From the NCBI RefSeq assembly GCF_001613405.1, contig NZ_BDCH01000044.1, positions 44,486-108,485 on the forward strand: a stretch of DNA of 64,000 nucleotides, written 5' to 3'. The DNA is from Nocardia crassostreae (GTDB lineage: Bacteria; Actinomycetota; Actinomycetes; Mycobacteriales; Mycobacteriaceae). A model generated the notes under the pieces. The model saw only the letters and a program-made list of their open reading frames with translations, was not told the origin of the DNA and did not search any database. Shown in pieces: positions 33,775 through 41,302 of this stretch. A program made the translations under genes and the position numbers. How positions within the stretch are numbered: the first letter of the stretch is position 1; each line of letters starts with the position of its first letter.

Positions 33775-34026
33775 GGCACTACGCTGACATCCGCATCCCG
33801 AGCTCGATTCGGCGCCACACACACCCCCGCGCCCCGGATCTCGTCCGGCACGTCACTCGGGTCCGCACCTCCGATCCGATCCGATCCGACACACATACCC
33901 GCACCTCGGCCTCGACTCGGCACAACACTCGCGCTCACGCCCCGGGTCCGGGCAGGCTCGACGCAAGGGCTCGGGCGGCAGGTTCGGTTCGGCGCTTCAT
34001 TCATGCTCGCACCTCGGGATCCGCAG
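33775..34026. repeat. Seven degenerate 36-base tandem repeats
   Basis: The stretch divides into seven consecutive units of exactly 36 bases (starts 33775, 33811, 33847, 33883, 33919, 33955, 33991). Most begin GGCrC and share a central CGCACCTCGG-like block and a final TCGrTTC-like block. The last unit overlaps the final codons of the ATPase gene. It is not a CRISPR array because there are no spacers. Confidence 0.72.
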
Positions 34027-35185
34027 CGGCCGAGTCCGTTCCGATCCCGGGCGGGATCAGGACACCGGCGGGATCGGCAAACTTCACGCCCACCGAGTCC
34101 CCGGCATCGAACGGTGCGTGGCCCGGCACGTCGGCGGTGAATTCGACCGGTATCCCGGCAACGTCCAGATGCAGTCGAGTTGTAGCACCCTTCCACACGC
34201 TGGTTGTCACGGTGCCGCGCAGCGCATCTCGTTCGGTGAGCGGGACGACCCGCACCGTGTGCGGGCGGACGCACAGGAGGGCGTCGGCATTCGGGACCCA
34301 GTCCGGACGGCCCACACCGGCGGGCGGCGCCTCCGCACGCAGGGTGTGCTCGCCTACCGTGACCAGAGCGGCGGTGCCGGAGACGTGCTTCACCTCGCAG
34401 GGCAGGAGATTCGCGCCGCCCAGGAACGAGGCCGTGAAGTCGGTGGAAGGCTGCTGCCAGAGGTTGTGTGCGGTATCGATATCGACGAGCCGGGCGTCAC
34501 GCATGACGGCGATGCGGTCGGCGAGGGCGAGGGCCTCGGACTGGTCGTGAGTCACGTACATCATGGCGTTGTCCGGCAACGCTTTTCGCAGCTGCTGCAG
34601 TTCGCCCAGCATGTTCTGGCGCAGCTGCGCGTCCAGCGCTGCGAGGGGTTCGTCGAGCAGCAGCACCTTGGGGCGGATGGCCAGGGCGCGGGCGATGGCG
34701 ACGCGCTGCTGCTGTCCGCCGGACAGTTCGCGGGGCAGCCGGGACGCGTAGGCGCCCATGCCGACCATATCGAGGGCCTCGGTGACCCGGGCCTCGATCT
34801 CGTTGCGCGGCACGCGATGCGCCTTCAGCCCGAAGGCCACATTGTCGTGCACCCGCATGTGCGGGAACAGCGCATAGGACTGCACCACCACCCCGATGCC
34901 GCGCTTGGCGGGCGAGAGGTTGGTGACGTCGCGCCCGGCCAGTCGCACCGCGCCCGAGGTGGGCCGGATGAATCCGGCCAGGGCCTTGAGCGCGGTGGAC
35001 TTGCCGGAACCGCTGGGTCCGAGCAGGGCAACCGTCTCCCCCGCGGCGACGCGCAGGTTGAAATCGGCCAGTGCGACAGTGGTTTTACGGCCGCGGCCGT
35101 AGGTGACACCGACCCGGTCGAACACGATGGCCGGTTCGGCGGCGGTCGCGGCCGCCACCGACTGAGTCGTCAACGCGGAGGACAT
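34001..35185 (-). CDS. ABC transporter ATP-binding protein, phosphonate/2-AEP uptake (PhnT-like)
   Basis: A 394-residue importer ATPase of the PotA/PhnT class. Walker A is ALLGPSGSGKSTALKAL, the signature RELSGGQQQRVAIARALA, Walker B KVLLLDEPLAALD, and the H-loop MMYVTHDQSEALALADRI. The C-terminal TOBE-like domain follows (residues 270-380). The gene's 3' end lies within the 36-base repeat tract, so the last residues (TDSAAADPEVRA) are partly repeat-encoded. It energises the two permeases downstream. Confidence 0.9.
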   Translation of the reverse strand: MSSALTTQSVAAATAAEPAIVFDRVGVTYGRGRKTTVALADFNLRVAAGETVALLGPSGSGKSTALKALAGFIRPTSGAVRLAGRDVTNLSPAKRGIGVVVQSYALFPHMRVHDNVAFGLKAHRVPRNEIEARVTEALDMVGMGAYASRLPRELSGGQQQRVAIARALAIRPKVLLLDEPLAALDAQLRQNMLGELQQLRKALPDNAMMYVTHDQSEALALADRIAVMRDARLVDIDTAHNLWQQPSTDFTASFLGGANLLPCEVKHVSGTAALVTVGEHTLRAEAPPAGVGRPDWVPNADALLCVRPHTVRVVPLTERDALRGTVTTSVWKGATTRLHLDVAGIPVEFTADVPGHAPFDAGDSVGVKFADPAGVLIPPGIGTDSAAADPEVRA

Positions 35186-35207
35186 GGTTGCTGCTCCTGG
35201 TGTTCGG

Positions 35208-36275
35208 TTACTGACCGGTGGCCTTCTGGTACGCCGCGAGGTCGGCGTCGAGATCGCTGAGGACCTGGTTCCAATCCGGGTGCAGGACTTCGACGTTCTT
35301 GATGAGCGAGGCCGGGGTCGGGCCGGAGCCGGTCGCGGTCACATCACCCAGATCGGTGCGCGCGGACACGGCATTGGCGTCGGGCAGCGTCTTCTGCACC
35401 TCGGCCGACAGCAGGAACTCCATGAGTTGCTTGCCCTCCGCGGAATGCGGCGCGCCCTTGGCCAGGCCCATCAGGTAGGGCACGGCGACGGTGGACTGCT
35501 TGCCATTGGCGGCGGCCGGGAAGAAGACGGTGAACTTGGAACCCTTCTCCTTGATGGTCGCCAGGTTCATCTGCACATCGCCATTGGCGATGAGGATCTC
35601 GCCCTTGTCCACCTTGGCCTGCAGCTTGCCGGTGGAGGAGGACGGGCCGACATTGTTGGCCTGCAGCTTGGCCAGGTAATCCAGCGCGCCCTGCTTGCCG
35701 TAGAGCTGCTGCAGCAGGATCAGCACGGCGGTGCCGTCACCGGCCTGGCCGGGGGTGGAGTACTGCAGCTTGCCCTTGTACTCCGGCTTCAGCAGATCGT
35801 CCCAGGTGAGCTTGGCGGCATCGACCGATGGGTTGGCGATGAAGCAGAGGTAGTTACCCGCCAGGGTGACCCACTTGCCCGCGGCGTCCTTGTCGGCAGC
35901 CGGGTAGGCGGCGGTGTCGACGCCGCTGGACTGCAGCAGCCCGGACTTGTCCGCCTTCTGCATGAACGGCGGCAGCGTGACGATCACATCGGCCTGCGGG
36001 TTGGACTGTTCCTTCTCGACTCGGTTGACGACCTCACCGGAACCGGCTTCCACGAGGTCGACCGCAATACCGGTCTGCTCCTTGAACTTCGCGAACTGGG
36101 TCTTGTACCACTCGCCGACGCCGTCGGCGGAGTAGACGGTGACCTTCTTGCCATCGCTGGAGTCGGCCCCGGTGCCGCCGCAGGCGGTGAGGCCGAGCGC
36201 GAGCGCGGTGACGGAGGTGAGGACCAGGGCGGTGCGGGCGAGGGTGCGTGCGAGGCGGTTGTTCGTATTACGCAC
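35208..36275 (-). CDS. ABC transporter substrate-binding lipoprotein, 2-aminoethylphosphonate type (PhnS-like)
   Basis: A 355-residue extracellular solute-binding protein of the iron/2-AEP type. The lipobox is ALALGLTACGG with Cys near residue 31 from GTG 36275; the mature part begins KKVTVYSADGVGEWYKTQFA and contains EAGSGEVVNRVEKEQSNPQAD and LVEA-type hinge strands. GTG 36275 (MRNTNNRLARTLARTA) gives a standard signal peptide; a start 18 codons upstream is unlikely. It is followed 22 bases later by the ATPase gene. Confidence 0.88.
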   Translation of the reverse strand: MRNTNNRLARTLARTALVLTSVTALALGLTACGGTGADSSDGKKVTVYSADGVGEWYKTQFAKFKEQTGIAVDLVEAGSGEVVNRVEKEQSNPQADVIVTLPPFMQKADKSGLLQSSGVDTAAYPAADKDAAGKWVTLAGNYLCFIANPSVDAAKLTWDDLLKPEYKGKLQYSTPGQAGDGTAVLILLQQLYGKQGALDYLAKLQANNVGPSSSTGKLQAKVDKGEILIANGDVQMNLATIKEKGSKFTVFFPAAANGKQSTVAVPYLMGLAKGAPHSAEGKQLMEFLLSAEVQKTLPDANAVSARTDLGDVTATGSGPTPASLIKNVEVLHPDWNQVLSDLDADLAAYQKATGQ

Positions 36276-36367
36276 GGTGACTGCAACTTTCGGTTCGTGG
36301 GGTGTGGAAGTCGAAGGGATGGGGAACATCCCGTCGCCCCGGCGGGCAGCCGGGGCGACGGGAAATC

Positions 36368-37054
36368 TCAGGCTCGCTCGGCCAGCAGCAACTCGGCGAA
36401 TTCGGTCACCGAAGCCACCACGTGGGTGGCTCCGGCGGCGCGCAGTTGCGCCTCGTCGTGCGCGCCGGTGAGCGTGCCCGCGACAATGCGCGCGCCCGCG
36501 GCCAGACCGGTGCCGATATCGCTGCCGGTGTCGCCCAGCACCGCGACGCGATCCACGGCGTCGATGCCGAGCCGGAGCACGGCGGTGAGCACCATGTCCG
36601 GGTAGGGACGGCCGCGACCGGCATCCGAGGGGGCTAGGGTGAGATCGGCGATATCGTTCCAGCCCAGGGCGTTCAGCAGCTTGTCCTGGGTGGCGCGGCT
36701 GAATCCCGTGGTCAGCGCCACCTTGATGCCCGCCGCGCGCAGTGCCGAAATGGCCTCTTCGGCACCGGGTATCGGGGTCACCCCGGCGTCGGCGAACTCG
36801 GCGTAAGCGGTCTCGAAGGCTTCGTTCGCACGCTGCGCCTTCTCCTCGTCGCCGAGCAGCGCCCGGAAGACGACGATCTTGGACTGGCCCATGGTGTCGA
36901 TGACGTACTGCCGAGCGGCCTCGCGCTCGGGCCCCTCGGCGGGGATCCCGGCACTGGTGGCGGCCTGCTCGAAGGCGCGAATCACGAGCCCGTCATCGGC
37001 GACGGTGGTACCGGCCATATCGAGGACGGCGAGGTCGATCTGCTTGTCGGCCAC
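36368..37054 (-). CDS. PhnX-like phosphonatase (phosphonoacetaldehyde hydrolase family)
   Basis: A 228-residue HAD hydrolase. The nucleophile motif is AVLDMAGTTVADD with D12, and, as in phosphonatase, Ala replaces the second Asp. The cap holds DTMGQSKIVVFRALL, whose K59 lines up with the Schiff-base Lys of PhnX. Motif II Thr is in ALTTGFSRATQ, and the acidic motif is AVLGDTGSDIGTG. It would cleave the C-P bond of phosphonoacetaldehyde to acetaldehyde and phosphate. It resembles the PhnX-like subfamily TIGR03351. It lies ten bases from the FAD oxidoreductase gene. Confidence 0.86.
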   Translation of the reverse strand: MADKQIDLAVLDMAGTTVADDGLVIRAFEQAATSAGIPAEGPEREAARQYVIDTMGQSKIVVFRALLGDEEKAQRANEAFETAYAEFADAGVTPIPGAEEAISALRAAGIKVALTTGFSRATQDKLLNALGWNDIADLTLAPSDAGRGRPYPDMVLTAVLRLGIDAVDRVAVLGDTGSDIGTGLAAGARIVAGTLTGAHDEAQLRAAGATHVVASVTEFAELLLAERA

Positions 37055-37064
37055 GGCGATTCCT

Positions 37065-38180
37065 TTACAGGTTGAGCAGGTCGGCGGTCTCTTCGCCGAG
37101 GGCGGGGCCGAGGGTCATACCGCGGCCGCCGGGACCGGTGACGACCCAGACGTTGTCGGCGGCCTGGGCGCGGGTGACGATGACGCCCGGATCGATGGAC
37201 TGGCTGTACACGCCCGCCCAGCGCCGCACCACCTGCGGCAGCTTGCGGCCCAGCAGTTTCTCGGCCACGGCGGTGAGGTGCTCGTAGGGCGCCTCGTCGA
37301 CGTCGAAGTTGAAGGGCTCGTCGTATTCGTGGGTGTCGCCAATGGTGAGGCCGCCGTGCAGCCGCTGCACGCACAGCAGCTGCATCTTGTGCTGGGCGGC
37401 CGTGAAGGGCTGGGCCTCTTCACGATTGAGGCGGTCGAGCTCGGGGCCCTGGAAGGCCGGGTAGTAGCGGAAGCTGTCGCCGTCGGCGACGGCGGTGGTG
37501 AGCGGCTCGCCCAGCGGGGCGGTCTGCATCATCTGCAGCCGTACGCGCCGGACCGGAATATCGCCGACCAGTTCGCGGGTGAGACCGGAGTGCGCCGCAC
37601 CCGGGCAGACCAGGACGAGGTCGCCCTCGTGACGGCGACCGCGGTCGTCGATCACGGTGGCGCCGGTGACGGTGCGCGCCTCGGTCCCGGCGAAGAAGCT
37701 GTAGCGCCCGGTCGCCTCCATGTAGTGCCGCAGCGCGGGCAGCGCCTGCCGGGACTCCACCGCCGCATCGGCCGAGCAGTGCAGTCCGGCAAGGGATTTG
37801 CCGCGCAGCGCCGGATTGAGGGCGCGCACCCGGTCGGCGTCCAGGAGCTCGAAACCGCGCTCCTCGGCCGATGCGCCCGCCGCGGCCGCTTCGGCCACGG
37901 CGAGTTCGGTTTCGGTGCGCACCAGGGTGATCGAGCCCGCGGGCCGGAAGCCCACGCCCGGCACCTTGCCGCCGATCTCCTCCCACAGCTGCCGGGACTT
38001 CAGCGTGATGTCGAGCTCGTTCGCGCTGCGCCCGGAGACCCACACCAGCCCGAAGTTGCGAACGGTGGCGCCGCGCGCCTCGGCTTCCCGCTCCAGGTGA
38101 ACCACGTTGTGACCGCGGCCGACCGCGGCCAGGGCGTGGGCCGTGCCGAGAATGCCGCCTCCAATGATGACCAATCGCAT
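37065..38180 (-). CDS. FAD-dependent oxidoreductase of phosphonate catabolism (TIGR03364-like)
   Basis: A 371-residue DAO-type flavoenzyme. The FAD motif is MRLVIIGGGILGTAHALAAV, and GGRGMTLGPALGEETADLL closes the C-terminal FAD site. Proteins of this pattern next to a PhnX-like hydrolase are proposed to oxidise aminoethylphosphonate or its N-methylated form to phosphonoacetaldehyde. No PhnW aminotransferase is in the window, which agrees with this route. ATG 38180 is the first gene of the leftward operon and lies 18 bases from a PhnF-type box. Confidence 0.85.
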   Translation of the reverse strand: MRLVIIGGGILGTAHALAAVGRGHNVVHLEREAEARGATVRNFGLVWVSGRSANELDITLKSRQLWEEIGGKVPGVGFRPAGSITLVRTETELAVAEAAAAGASAEERGFELLDADRVRALNPALRGKSLAGLHCSADAAVESRQALPALRHYMEATGRYSFFAGTEARTVTGATVIDDRGRRHEGDLVLVCPGAAHSGLTRELVGDIPVRRVRLQMMQTAPLGEPLTTAVADGDSFRYYPAFQGPELDRLNREEAQPFTAAQHKMQLLCVQRLHGGLTIGDTHEYDEPFNFDVDEAPYEHLTAVAEKLLGRKLPQVVRRWAGVYSQSIDPGVIVTRAQAADNVWVVTGPGGRGMTLGPALGEETADLLNL

Positions 38181-38197
38181 GCACCCATGGTGGCGAA

Positions 38198-38257
38198 TGG
38201 TCTAGACCTAGGAGTGTTTCGTACGCAAACGCTAGGTTAACAATTGGTATAGACCAA
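38198..38257. promoter_or_regulatory. Two PhnF-type operators between the phosphonate operon and its regulator
   Basis: TGGTCTAGACCT (38198-38209) and TGGTATAGACCA (38245-38256, extended to TTGGTATAGACCAA at 38244-38257) match the known PhnF box TGGTATAGACCA of M. smegmatis. They lie 18 and 65 bases upstream of the oxidoreductase start; the second lies 21 bases before the GntR gene. Confidence 0.8.
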
Positions 38258-38277
38258 TTACGGGTACGCTGGGGCCC

Positions 38278-38991
38278 ATGCTTTCCGAATCATCGGCCCG
38301 CATGCCCAAGTCCTACCGCGTGCGCGCGGAACTGGAATCGCTGCTCGACGAACTGGCCGAGGGCGATCAGCTGCCCTCCGAGCGCGAGCTCGCGCTGCGC
38401 TGCGGGGTGGCGCGCGAGACCGTGCGCCAGGCGGTGCGAGAACTCTTGGTGGAGGGCAGGATTCGCCGCCAGGGCCGGGGCACGGTGGTCTCGCGGCCGA
38501 AGATGGTGCAGCCCTTGTCACTGCGCTCCTATACCGAGGGCGCCCTGAAATTCGGCCGCACCCCCGGCCGCCTCCTGGTCGACTGGGCCGATATCCCCGC
38601 CGACGCCGACACCGCCCATGTACTGGGCATCGAGGTGGGCGCTCCCGTCATGCACCTGGAGCGCATCCTGCTGGCGGACGGCGAACGCATCGGCCTGGAA
38701 AGCACTTTCATGCCCCTGCCCCGGTTCGCGGGCCTGCGCGCGTCCTACGACCCGTCGACCTCGCTCTATGCGGCGGTCCGCGCGGGCGGCGTTGTCTACG
38801 CCAAGGCCACCGAACGCATCGAGACCGTGCTCGCCTCGCCCCGCGAGGCCGCCCTGCTCGAATGCACCACCGCTCTCCCGATGCTGCTGCTGCACCGGCG
38901 CAGCGTGGACATCGACGGCGTCCCGGTGGAGCGGGTCCGTTCGCTCTACCGCGGCGATCGCATCGCATTCCAAGCGACCCTGCAGGATTGA
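38278..38991 (+). CDS. phnF: GntR/HutC-family regulator, PhnF-like
   Basis: A 237-residue regulator. Residues 12-75 are a winged helix (SYRVRAELESLLDELAEGDQ, then LPSERELALRCGVARETVR); the C-terminal UTRA effector domain runs from about residue 90 to 235 (LGIEVGAPVMHLERILLADG). Divergent from the phosphonate operon and next to two TGGTATAGACCA-type palindromes, it is probably its repressor. ATG 38278 is the first start. Confidence 0.85.
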   Translation: MLSESSARMPKSYRVRAELESLLDELAEGDQLPSERELALRCGVARETVRQAVRELLVEGRIRRQGRGTVVSRPKMVQPLSLRSYTEGALKFGRTPGRLLVDWADIPADADTAHVLGIEVGAPVMHLERILLADGERIGLESTFMPLPRFAGLRASYDPSTSLYAAVRAGGVVYAKATERIETVLASPREAALLECTTALPMLLLHRRSVDIDGVPVERVRSLYRGDRIAFQATLQD

Positions 38992-39070
38992 TCCGCGCGG
39001 GTGGCCCGGAACCGGACTATCCTGCGACATATGGGCGTGCGGTGCGGCGCCCGGAGCAGAGGGACACGCG

Positions 39071-39745
39071 ATGGCCGACACACGGGACACCTGGCGCAAC
39101 AACACCTTTGGCGTCATCGGCGCGGGCCTCTACGACGCCGTCGTCGAACGCGAGCAACTGGCCCGCCCGGCCGGTCGCGTCCTCTGGGGCACCGATGTCG
39201 ACCTGTTCTACGACAGCATGAATTTCCTGGCCGAACTCCCCGACGACACCTCCGTTCTCGATGTCCCGTGCGGCGGCGGCGTGGCGCTGCGCGCCCTGCG
39301 CCCGGACCAGAAGGTGCACTACATCGCCGCCGATATCGCCCCGGCCATGCTCGACCGGACCCGCGCCCGCGCGGCGCATCTCGGTCTCACCACCTTCACC
39401 TGCACCGAAGCCGATATCGAGGCACTCCCGTTCCCGGACAACAGCTTCGACATCTGCATCAGCTACAACGGCCTGCACTGCCTGCCCGATCCGGCCGCCG
39501 CCCTGCGCGATATCGCCCGCTGCCTGAAACCGGGCGGGCGGCTCGTCGGCACCGCCATCATCCGCGGCACCGGGCGGCGCTCCGAACTGTTCCAGCTGAC
39601 CATGCGCACCTCGGGCGTCTTCGGTCCCAGCGGCACCCGCGACGACTACGACACCTGGATGGCCACGGCGGGCCTGCACCCCGAGCGCCTCGAAACCTCG
39701 GGGGCGCTGCTGCACATCGCGGCCGTCAAACCGGCCCTGACCTGA
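39071..39745 (+). CDS. Class I SAM-dependent methyltransferase
   Basis: A 224-residue methyltransferase of the Methyltransf_11 type. Motif I is VLDVPCGGGVALRAL (about residues 64-78), the acidic motif II YIAADIAPAMLDRTRAR, and post-motifs EADIEALPFPDNSFD and NGLHCLPDPAAALRDIARCL. The substrate is unknown; such proteins with an initial YDAVVEREQL segment methylate small metabolites or lipids. ATG 39071 was chosen since the longer frame has no resemblance. It follows the GntR gene by 79 bases and ends at a hairpin. Confidence 0.85.
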   Translation: MADTRDTWRNNTFGVIGAGLYDAVVEREQLARPAGRVLWGTDVDLFYDSMNFLAELPDDTSVLDVPCGGGVALRALRPDQKVHYIAADIAPAMLDRTRARAAHLGLTTFTCTEADIEALPFPDNSFDICISYNGLHCLPDPAAALRDIARCLKPGGRLVGTAIIRGTGRRSELFQLTMRTSGVFGPSGTRDDYDTWMATAGLHPERLETSGALLHIAAVKPALT

Positions 39746-39765
39746 TCACCGGCCGCGCGCAAAGA

Positions 39766-39793
39766 CCGGTCCGGGACGTCCGCCCCGGACCGG
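39766..39793 (+). terminator. Hairpin after the methyltransferase gene
   Basis: CCGGTCCGGG (39766-39775) pairs perfectly with CCCGGACCGG (39784-39793) across an eight-base loop, 21 bases after the stop codon. Confidence 0.75.
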
Positions 39794-39807
39794 AAGTCAC
39801 AGCGCAC

Positions 39808-39879
39808 CTACGGAATCAGAAGCATTCCAAGGAAGCTGTTGACCATACCGACGATCGTGCCGACAAAGCTCGGAATCAT
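39808..39879 (-). CDS. 23-residue hydrophobic small peptide
   Basis: ATG 39879 opens a 23-codon frame, MIPSFVGTIVGM followed by VNSFLGMLLIP, ending at TAG 39808. It is almost wholly apolar and amphipathic, long enough to cross or lie on a membrane. The upstream AGGAGGG (39884-39890) is a near-perfect ribosome site four bases from the ATG (seven from a GTG directly before it). Such sites in front of so short a frame are rarely accidental. No family is recognised; a membrane-active or leader-like peptide is possible. Confidence 0.5.
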   Translation of the reverse strand: MIPSFVGTIVGMVNSFLGMLLIP

Positions 39880-39998
39880 CACGCCCTCCTACAGCTAGTT
39901 GAAAAACCGACAGGTCCGTACTGATTTACGCATCCAGAAATGGATTGGCAGTTATTCGTGGCCGCCGAGCATTTGGATGGCGCCTTCTCCGCACACGG

Positions 39999-40034
39999 CA
40001 GTTGGGCTGGTACCTGGTGGTACCAGCCCAACTG
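39999..40034 (-). terminator. Strong hairpin after the small hypothetical/DUF4254 unit
   Basis: A perfect 16-base stem, CAGTTGGGCTGGTACC (39999-40014) with GGTACCAGCCCAACTG (40019-40034), and a four-base TGGT loop, 27 bases beyond the stop at 40062. Confidence 0.85.
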
Positions 40035-40061
40035 TTCTCCGGGAGGGATCGGTGCCGGAGT

Positions 40062-40418
40062 CTAGAGGCCCGCGGTCGCTGCCAGCAGCGGGCGGGCGTG
40101 GTCGGTATCGGCAATGAGCCCGGCGGCCAGCAGATGCGCGGCCGCCATGCGCAGCGCCGAGTCCTGTAGCGCCGTCAGGGTTTCGGTCAATCGGGCGCCC
40201 TTGGCCTCGAAGCCGTACCGGAGCTGACCGGCGGAGTCGAAGCCGCCGAAACCGGCGAGGGTGTGTAGGCGACGGGAATCGTCGATGTGCGGGTCCAGGG
40301 CATCGGCGAAGCGCAGGAAGTTCGCGGCGCACTTGCGGGCCGCAGGGATATCCATGCGGAAGACGCCGGTGCGGGCCTGTTGGTAGAGCAGGTCGGCGGT
40401 GGTCTCACCCGCTGTCAC
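40062..40418 (-). CDS. Helical hypothetical protein, partner of the DUF4254 gene
   Basis: An acidic-to-neutral, all-helical protein of 118 residues from GTG 40418 (MTAGETTADLLYQQARTGVF), with GGAG about eight bases upstream. The segment LHTLAGFGGFDSAGQLRYGF sits in the middle of two long helices, which recalls the size and hairpin shape of WXG100-like small proteins, although no WXG or YxxxD/E motif is present. Function unknown. It is on the same strand as the DUF4254 gene, 262 bases downstream, so cotranscription is uncertain. Confidence 0.55.
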   Translation of the reverse strand: MTAGETTADLLYQQARTGVFRMDIPAARKCAANFLRFADALDPHIDDSRRLHTLAGFGGFDSAGQLRYGFEAKGARLTETLTALQDSALRMAAAHLLAAGLIADTDHARPLLAATAGL

Positions 40419-40634
40419 GACAGACTCCGTCCTCGAATGTGAAAAGCCGATTTGCGACCGCAATTTCGCAAAGGGGAATACGTGAGATCAGGGGCGGGCG
40501 TGCCGCGCCAGTCGACCACGCGGCACGCCGGGCGGGGCGCCCCGTTGCGCCCGCCGTCTTGGGGCGGGCGACGTCTCACGGCGAGAGCGAGCTACTGGTC
40601 CGATAGCGCCACTCGGTTGACGTCACCGCTGACG

Positions 40635-40687
40635 ACAATGATTCCGTGGCAATGCATCAATTGTGTCAATGCATTTGGAATCATTGT
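40635..40687. repeat. Inverted repeat overlapping the DUF4254 3' end
   Basis: ACAATGATTCC (40635-40645) and GGAATCATTGT (40677-40687) are perfect 11-base arms; inside are two AATGCAT copies. The AT-rich composition stands out from the surroundings. It overlaps the stop codon of the DUF4254 gene and could be its terminator or a recombination site. Confidence 0.5.
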
Positions 40688-41124
40688 TCTGGTAAACGGC
40701 GGCGGCCACCGGCCACGTCGATTACGAAAACAGTGTAGCCGTCAACCAGTTCGGCCAGATGGTACCAGTGTTTATGGGTTTTATCACTGGCTTCGCCTTC
40801 ATGATCTATCACCTGATTGGCTTCCACCCAGCTCCTGGCCATACGGTCCACCACCGCCCCAAGGCTTTCCGTGTGCAGCGCGGCGCCATTGCGATGTTGC
40901 GGCAGTTCCTGACCCACCCAATCGTTGATATCGTCAACGAGTTCGTCTCGACGACAATCGATCTCGGTGATCAACATGGGATCCCGGACCTGTGCTCGCC
41001 GCTCGTGCAGCTCGGCGAGGGCATGTGCCGATCGGAGCATGACTCGATCTTGAAATCGACGGCCCTGGAAGGCGCAGAGCAATTGCGGGGCAGTCGGCAG
41101 GCTGCCGGCTATCGACATGGTCAT
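40681..41124 (-). CDS. DUF4254 domain protein
   Basis: A 147-residue helical protein. HALAELHERRAQVRDPMLIT, EIDCRRDELVDDINDWV and ALHTESLGAVVDRMARSWVE follow the pattern of nocardial DUF4254 proteins, short proteins present in many copies in Nocardia and of unknown role. The tail YTVFVIDVAGGRRRLPEQ also fits. ATG 41124 has GGGGAG six bases upstream. Codon use and AT content at its 3' end are lower in GC than the neighbours. It is divergent from the XRE regulator. Confidence 0.75.
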   Translation of the reverse strand: MTMSIAGSLPTAPQLLCAFQGRRFQDRVMLRSAHALAELHERRAQVRDPMLITEIDCRRDELVDDINDWVGQELPQHRNGAALHTESLGAVVDRMARSWVEANQVIDHEGEASDKTHKHWYHLAELVDGYTVFVIDVAGGRRRLPEQ

Positions 41125-41251
41125 CGCGACTCCCCAAACACACCCGACAACATCACTAATCGCACCAACATGATTGGTCTCCGGATTCAGCTATACCGCT
41201 CATCGGATCGGTTGTTCACGAATAGGCTAGCTGGATCATGCTCTTACAAAT

Positions 41252-41277
41252 GCAAGAACGCAAGAATGCGTTCTTGC
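41252..41277. promoter_or_regulatory. Perfect palindrome upstream of the XRE gene
   Basis: GCAAGAACGCA-AGAA-TGCGTTCTTGC: two perfect 11-base arms with a four-base centre, 26 bases before ATG 41303. Probably the operator for autoregulation by the XRE protein and perhaps for the divergent DUF4254 gene. Confidence 0.6.
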
Positions 41278-41302
41278 CAGTGCGCTAAGCGAAAGGGTTG
41301 TC

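Noticed and set aside
33775..34026. CRISPR array
   Set aside because: The 36-base units are contiguous, strongly diverged and have no spacers; no cas gene is present.
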